From NCBI GenBank assembly GCA_016208495.1, contig JACQXX010000109.1:62001-126000 (forward strand): a stretch of 64,000 nt of DNA. The letters are read 5' to 3'. The notes under the pieces were generated by a model that worked only from the letters and a program-made list of their open reading frames with translations, was not told where the DNA came from and made no database searches. The translations under genes were made by a program, and so were the position numbers. Positions within the stretch are counted from its first letter, which is position 1; each line of letters opens with the position of its first letter. The DNA comes from Acidobacteriota bacterium (GTDB lineage: Bacteria > Acidobacteriota > Blastocatellia > Chloracidobacteriales > Chloracidobacteriaceae). Positions 56,722 through 64,000 of the stretch are shown in pieces.

Positions 56722-58134
56722 TCAATAATACAAATCATCCCCGATATCAGTGCTATCAAAGCGGGCTCGTTCAAGCGCTGCCTGTAAATCAAGGGCGAGT
56801 TGGCGCGGGGTGGGGCGAACTCCGGGTGTTTTGGAAAGCATTTGGAGAATGATGGTTTCAATGGCCTGAGGAATTTCCGGATTTCGTTGACGTGGGGGCT
56901 GAGGCGATTTTGTCAGGTGCATTAAAGCCAGGGCCACTGGATCCGCCGCATCAAAGGGAAGCGATCCAGTCAGCATTCGATAAAACAAAACACCCAAACT
57001 ATAGATATCCGCCTGCCCATCATAGTCTTTCCGGTTAAATCGTTCCGGCGACATATAGGCTGGTGTTCCCACCACACCATTGAGGGTGAGCGAGGGTAAA
57101 TTTGGGTTCACTGGATCACCAATGAGCTTGGCAATTCCAAAATCAACCACTTTGACCACTTCCCCATCAGGTGACTGGTGAAGAAAAATGTTTTCGGGCT
57201 TGATATCACGGTGCACAATCCCGGCCATTTGGGCGGCATCCAGCACATCACAAATTGGAAAAATGATTTCGGCGCATCGTTCCAGCGGCAATCTGACTTT
57301 TTGTTTCAGTTCCTGAAAGAGCGTGTGTCCAGAGAGCAATTCCATCACCAGATAAGCAATGCCTTCCGGTGACACCCCCGAATCAAGCACCGTAATTGCG
57401 TTTGGATGGTTGACCCGGCAGGCGGAAATTCCTTCCAGGCGAAACCGTTCAAGTTCTTCAAAGCGGTTTTCATCGGTTGGAGGCTGAAAAACTTTGACGG
57501 CGACCTCCCGATTGAGATTCAGGTGGGTTGCCCGGAACACTGCCCCAAATCCACCGGAACCGATTTTGGTTTCGAGGCGATATTTGTTGTCCAGAACCGT
57601 CCCTGGAAGGACTTCGGCCAGGGTCGAGAAGAGGGTTCTGACCCGCTGGTACGCCATGAGCAGTTCCTGGTTTTTCTGCATCAATTCGGCGTTCTTTCGC
57701 TCCATTTCCCGCTGCAACTGCGCCAGCTTCATCTGGGTTTCAATGCGAGCGATGACTTCTTCACACTGAAAGGGCTTGGTCACATAGTCAATGCCTCCGA
57801 CCTCAAACGCCTTCACCTTATCCCAGACCTCATTGAGGGCACTGATGAAAATCACTGGAATCCGACTGGTTGATTCATCTTCCTTGAGTCGGCGGCAGAC
57901 CTCATAGCCATCCATTCCCGGCATGTTGATGTCGAGCATAATCAAATCCGGGTGCGATAAGTTGACCTGCGCCAGCGCCCGGCGACCATTAATGGCCGCT
58001 TTTACTTCATACTGGCGTTCCATCAACAAATTTGAGAGCAACTCCAGATTGGTGGGGTTGTCGTCAACGATCAAGATGCTCCCTTTGGAGATCTGAGTGA
58101 TTACGGTTTTGTCATCCGGAGAATGTGTGCTCAT
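56722..58134 (-). CDS. Response-regulator / Ser-Thr kinase fusion
   Basis: This 470-residue protein has an N-terminal receiver (acidic pair Asp24-Asp25, phospho-acceptor Asp68 in MLDINMPGMDG, Lys120 in YVTKPF), then a coiled coil (135-170). A complete Hanks-type kinase follows, with IGSGGFG at 191-197, Lys214, HRDIKPEN at 308-315, DFGIAK and GTPAYMSPERF. A short tail ends the protein. It would convert His-Asp phosphorelay input into Ser/Thr phosphorylation. The neighbouring hybrid kinase at 58266 is a plausible upstream partner (same strand, 131 bp apart). Confidence 0.95.
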   Translation of the reverse strand: MSTHSPDDKTVITQISKGSILIVDDNPTNLELLSNLLMERQYEVKAAINGRRALAQVNLSHPDLIMLDINMPGMDGYEVCRRLKEDESTSRIPVIFISALNEVWDKVKAFEVGGIDYVTKPFQCEEVIARIETQMKLAQLQREMERKNAELMQKNQELLMAYQRVRTLFSTLAEVLPGTVLDNKYRLETKIGSGGFGAVFRATHLNLNREVAVKVFQPPTDENRFEELERFRLEGISACRVNHPNAITVLDSGVSPEGIAYLVMELLSGHTLFQELKQKVRLPLERCAEIIFPICDVLDAAQMAGIVHRDIKPENIFLHQSPDGEVVKVVDFGIAKLIGDPVNPNLPSLTLNGVVGTPAYMSPERFNRKDYDGQADIYSLGVLFYRMLTGSLPFDAADPVALALMHLTKSPQPPRQRNPEIPQAIETIILQMLSKTPGVRPTPRQLALDLQAALERARFDSTDIGDDLYY

Positions 58135-58151
58135 GAAAACCTGCGCTCAAA

Positions 58152-58262
58152 GTCAGTCTCACCTGCGTGAGCAGGTAGGTTCAATCTAAATCCTCTGTAC
58201 TGAAAAGAAGTCCTACTTCAGCCCGTCTTCTTCAGCCCCAAGCCCAATGTCTTCAGCCCGAT
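58152..58262. repeat. Degenerate REP-like copy plus F3 array
   Basis: AGTCAGTCTCACCTGCGTGAG (58151-58171), written here as AGTCAGTCTCACC plus TGCGTGAG, matches the REP-like family. TCTTCAGCCCC and TCTTCAGCCCG units follow up to seven bases before the minus-strand stop at 58266. Confidence 0.65.
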
Positions 58263-58265
58263 AAC

Positions 58266-61118
<2,853 letters not shown>

Positions 61119-61321
61119 AGGAACAAAGTGACTGGGTGACCAGGTGACCAGATGACTGGGTGACAGAATGACACAGTGACAAGGTGACAAGATGACACGG
61201 TGACTGAGTGACAATTGACAAGGGGACAAGGGGACAAGGGACACAATGACTGGGTGACCAAATAACAGAGCATATTTTGTCATCTTGTCAATTGTCACCT
61301 TGTCACTGTGTCATTCTGTCA
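61119..61321. repeat. F2 inverted array between the AAA gene and the hybrid kinase
   Basis: GTGACTGGGTGACC-type and TGACAAGG units flip to TTGTCACC and TTGTCATC units near 61275. The last TCA (61319-61321) is the stop codon of the minus-strand AAA gene. Confidence 0.87.
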
Positions 61322-63031
61322 CCGTGTCATCATCCGCAGTTCTTCGATCCGCTGGCTGATTTCGGCGGGCGACAGGTGGCGATAGGCTTCTGGAAGCATA
61401 TCGCGGGAGGTCGCTTCGCGCACCGCCACCAGGGTTTGATATTCGACCGCCATTTCATCGCGGGCCGGGGTGAATTCGAGCGCCACCTTTTCAACATCTT
61501 CCGGAAACACTTCTTTCCGCCCGGCCTGACGGGCCACCCGTCGGCATCGAATCAGCATACCTTCGATATCAGCTCCGGAAAGTTTGAGCTGGCTTTTCAG
61601 AATTGGCGACCAGTCTTCGATTTTGTGGCTGATTTTGTTCTTTCGAACCATCGCCTCAATGATGGCCTGACGATCTTCTTCCGATTCCGGGTAAAACAGC
61701 GAAATGTGTTCTTCGCACCGGCCCTGGCGCTTGAGGTCAATCGGGAGCAAATCCGGGCGACAGGTCATCAAAATCCACAGAATTTTGCCCCGGTTTTCGG
61801 TATTGCCCATCGCATTGGCAACTTTTGAGAAAATGCGCTGATCAACACCGCTGTCTCCGCCGCCGGAATCACGATTGCCCAGCGTGGCGTCGGCTTCGTC
61901 AATCAGGACCACAATCGGAGCCAGGTTTTGGATCAGGTTCAGAATTTTTTCAAGATTTGACTCGGTTGACCCAACCCATTTATCGCGGAAGTTTTTGAAT
62001 TCCACCACGTTCAGGCCGCAATCCTTGGCAAAGGCTTCGGCCAGAAAGGTCTTCCCTGTGCCAACCGGACCGGAAATCAAAATTCCCATGGGAGCTTCTT
62101 CGGTTTCACCCGAACGAATGGTCTCGGCAATATTGGAGAGAAACTCTTTGGCCTTTTTCATGCCGCCGACGTTTTCCAGCCCATATCGCGGCGTCACAAA
62201 CTCGACCAGTCCGACACATTCCGATTCGATGATTTCTTTTTTCTTGTTGCGGATGACTTCATAGGTCAGCCCATCCTGATTGATCGAAGCACTTTTGAGC
62301 ATCGAGGAAATATGTACCCGATTCAGTCCCGAGGTCATATGTGACAACTGCTCTTCGGTCACTTCCATCTTCAGGTCCGGATTCATGATGTTGAAAAAGC
62401 GAATGAAATGCAGTCGCTCGTCGTGCTCCGGATAGGTAATTTTGATATTGACCAGGCGCGAGTTTTCACGAATGCGCTGGTGGACGTCCGACACGTTTTC
62501 CGTGATGAAAATGACGATATTGTCGGATCCAAGCAGCCGCGAACTGGTAATCCAGCGCTGAAACATCACCAGCAGGTTGCGTTCTTCAGAACTCATGTAA
62601 CTGACTTCGCTGGCCGGGATCAGGGTTTCCATAAAGTTGATGATCACGGCAACCTGTTCGCCATAATACAGATAGCGTTCAATCGCCTGCAGAGCCTGCA
62701 TCGGCTCGCGCATTCCGCGCATGGCCTGGGCCTGAACCAGCGGATTGGCCACTCGCTGCTGAGCCTCAAATTGCCGTTCGGCATCCAGCGAACCAAAGGT
62801 GATTCCTTCGCTGCGGTTATACAGGATGATGTTTTTATTTCCCAACATCTCCTGCTGCAGGAAATTGAGCAAGCCGACATACTGCCCCTTGGCTCGCACC
62901 AGATCATAAATGTTGTGATGAAGCAGGAAATGCGATGCTTCCCCAGCATAATACTTGCGGGCCATGGTGGCTGCCCAACTGGGTAAATTTTTCAACTCAT
63001 CAAGCGACAGTTTGAGGCGCGGACTCGACAT
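61319..63031 (-). CDS. AAA+ ATPase with degenerate N-terminal ATPase-like half
   Basis: The N-terminal half of this 570-residue protein (about 20-260) resembles an AAA fold without a P-loop (HFLLHHNIYDLV, VIINFMETLIPA, VIFITENVSDV), as in Ycf46-like ATPases. The C-terminal half is active. Walker A is GPVGTGKT (321-328), the pore loop KWVGSTESN, Walker B VVLIDEADA (DE 378-379), and an arginine-finger region is RQGRCEEHI. The sensor-2/lid region is LKLSGADIEGML. ATG 63031 is chosen over an in-frame TTG. A MITE lies 42 bp upstream, so it forms the promoter region. Its role next to signalling genes is unknown. Confidence 0.87.
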   Translation of the reverse strand: MSSPRLKLSLDELKNLPSWAATMARKYYAGEASHFLLHHNIYDLVRAKGQYVGLLNFLQQEMLGNKNIILYNRSEGITFGSLDAERQFEAQQRVANPLVQAQAMRGMREPMQALQAIERYLYYGEQVAVIINFMETLIPASEVSYMSSEERNLLVMFQRWITSSRLLGSDNIVIFITENVSDVHQRIRENSRLVNIKITYPEHDERLHFIRFFNIMNPDLKMEVTEEQLSHMTSGLNRVHISSMLKSASINQDGLTYEVIRNKKKEIIESECVGLVEFVTPRYGLENVGGMKKAKEFLSNIAETIRSGETEEAPMGILISGPVGTGKTFLAEAFAKDCGLNVVEFKNFRDKWVGSTESNLEKILNLIQNLAPIVVLIDEADATLGNRDSGGGDSGVDQRIFSKVANAMGNTENRGKILWILMTCRPDLLPIDLKRQGRCEEHISLFYPESEEDRQAIIEAMVRKNKISHKIEDWSPILKSQLKLSGADIEGMLIRCRRVARQAGRKEVFPEDVEKVALEFTPARDEMAVEYQTLVAVREATSRDMLPEAYRHLSPAEISQRIEELRMMTR

Positions 63032-63072
63032 GGTGGGAAGGATCTCCTTTGGAATGAGCAAAATAGTGAACC

Positions 63073-63187
63073 TAAGTACCTTACCGAAAATTTCCAGACA
63101 TTTTAACCACGAAAAACACGAAAAACACGAAAAAGATCAAACACTTACCAAACCCAATATCTCAGGAACCTTATGACAAGGTACTTA
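63073..63187 (+). mobile_element. 115-bp MITE-like element, copy 2
   Basis: The ends are TAAGTACCTT and AAGGTACTTA, the interior AACCACGAAAAACACGAAAA. It is nearly identical to 47635-47750. It sits between the cytochrome c stop (63200) and the AAA start (63031). Confidence 0.87.
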
Positions 63188-63199
63188 TTTCACTCAGGA

Positions 63200-63583
63200 T
63201 CAGAGCGTTTTCAAATAAGCAATCAGGTCGGCCAGTTGCGCGGCATTAAATTTGCCTTTGTAGGCTGGCATGGCGTTGCGGCCTTTTTGAATTAAATTTT
63301 TGACATTGTCATCCGTCACGGCTTTTCCGCTGAGCATTTTCTTGCGGTCTTTATAAAGCCCTTTCAACCCAGGACCAACCAGGGTGTCAGAACTCTCGGT
63401 GTGATGACAGATTTTACAAGTTTCGGCAAAGAGTTTGGCGCCGTTTTTGGCATCTTCAGCACTCATACCAGGAGTTGCGGGTGAGACTTTAACGGGTGAC
63501 AAGGCCAGTGAATTCAACTGGTTTGCAACAATAAAGGCAACTGAAATAAACAACACGACCAGTAATTTGGCAGATCGATTCAT
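63200..63583 (-). CDS. Small soluble cytochrome c
   Basis: This 127-residue exported class I cytochrome c has SD GGAG six bases before ATG 63583. It has a signal peptide (1 to about 28), the haem site CKICH (56-60), and a Met ligand in NAMPAYKGKFNAAQLADLIAYLKTL (key MPAYKGKF). It probably shuttles electrons in the periplasm. It is divergent from the partial gene at 63654, sharing a 70-bp control region. Confidence 0.94.
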   Translation of the reverse strand: MNRSAKLLVVLFISVAFIVANQLNSLALSPVKVSPATPGMSAEDAKNGAKLFAETCKICHHTESSDTLVGPGLKGLYKDRKKMLSGKAVTDDNVKNLIQKGRNAMPAYKGKFNAAQLADLIAYLKTL

Positions 63584-63653
63584 ACAATTCTCCAATGTGA
63601 ACAAAAAGAATAAGGTGGGTGCGATAGGTCAGATTAAACGAAGGGATAAAAGG

Positions 63654-64000
63654 ATGGAAAAAAATACCTTGCAGCGGTGGAAGTGGCAAGCCCTTCCTGA
63701 TTTGTTCCAACGTTCGGCTCACACCAGTTATCAACTGGCGGATCGTGCACTCGACTGGGGGTTGAATCTGGCCGCACCACAGGTATGCAAAATCTGCGGA
63801 AAACTGGTTTTGTCACGCCACGACGGGGTTACCTGCCAGGCGTGTTGGATAAACTATGGATATACAGGCGCAGGCTATCAGGTAAGTTGTCTTCGATGTG
63901 GTCGGTGGCGTGCAAGACCAACCGGGCCGCAGCAAATAACTGCACTCCAGCCTGAGTGCGACCACTGCCAGGAAATGGCGTTTACCCAGGCGCGGTCGTG
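63654..64000 (+). CDS. Zinc-ribbon-rich protein, 3' end cut by window edge
   Basis: SD AAGGGA seven bases upstream and ATG 63654 open a frame that runs to the window end (115 codons visible). It shows three cysteine pairs: CKICG (about 44-48) with CQAC, CLRCG, and CDHC near the edge. These suggest two to three small zinc ribbons. The first part (1-40) is helical with several Trp. The family is not recognised; the rest of the protein lies outside the window. Confidence 0.75.
   Translation, partial: MEKNTLQRWKWQALPDLFQRSAHTSYQLADRALDWGLNLAAPQVCKICGKLVLSRHDGVTCQACWINYGYTGAGYQVSCLRCGRWRARPTGPQQITALQPECDHCQEMAFTQARS

Noticed and set aside
61119-61298. Sixty-codon N-terminal extension of the PAS hybrid kinase
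   Set aside because: It consists of translated F2 repeat. Met at 61118 starts the first non-repeat sequence and the PAS domain follows at once.

Overview
The window looks like a chromosomal segment of a Gram-negative bacterium of moderate GC content. My best guess is Acidobacteriota (Blastocatellia-like). This is an inference from gene style: propeller-type hybrid kinases, long secreted putative-Ig proteins, a TonB-type protein, c-type cytochromes, a UbiA-family DPPR synthase and many intergenic repeat arrays. No rRNA or other phylogenetic marker is present to confirm it. No tRNA, rRNA, CRISPR array, prophage or transposase gene was recognised.

Layout. 1-10 kb: a truncated Ser/Thr kinase, a small helical protein, a DUF4139 secreted protein, a secreted zinc metalloprotease, then ligA and selA converging on a terminator. 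10-18 kb: rpoD, an ABC-transporter permease, a beta-propeller cytochrome c and a methyltransferase. 18-28 kb (minus strand): a giant propeller hybrid histidine kinase, a two-gene unit of an unknown DUF5678-tailed protein plus a retropepsin-like protease, and a 1261-residue secreted repeat protein. 28-36.5 kb: a GT39-type glycosyltransferase and DPPR synthase pair, an alkaline-phosphatase-superfamily membrane enzyme, rapZ, a small TonB-type protein and a zinc-ribbon membrane protein. 36.8-42.6 kb: an isoleucine-rich leader peptide and attenuator, threonine dehydratase and the glutamate synthase large chain (amino-acid metabolism). 43-63 kb: a signalling-rich stretch with two hybrid kinases, a broken response regulator, an ECF sigma/anti-sigma pair, a TPR sensor kinase, a receiver-Ser/Thr-kinase fusion and two AAA ATPases. 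63-64 kb: a small cytochrome c and a truncated zinc-ribbon protein.

The most striking general property is the intergenic DNA. Almost every gap carries short tandem arrays from a few recurring families: F1 GGGTTCA/GGGTTCG, F2 TGACAAGG, F3 GGGCTGAAG and F4 TGACTAC. They are often arranged as inverted pairs and very often begin exactly at the stop codon of the preceding gene. Superimposed are several small non-autonomous inverted-repeat elements: a 170-bp element in two opposite orientations, a 115-bp MITE in two copies (one of which truncates a response regulator), a REP-like hairpin family and a 226-bp palindromic element.

The best candidate for an undescribed but interpretable system is the leader region at 36854-37019. 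A 32-codon peptide has seven Ile in eleven residues. Its tail is complementary to the first arm of an intrinsic terminator just ahead of threonine dehydratase, the first committed enzyme of isoleucine synthesis. The second candidate is the stop-codon-anchored repeat architecture itself.
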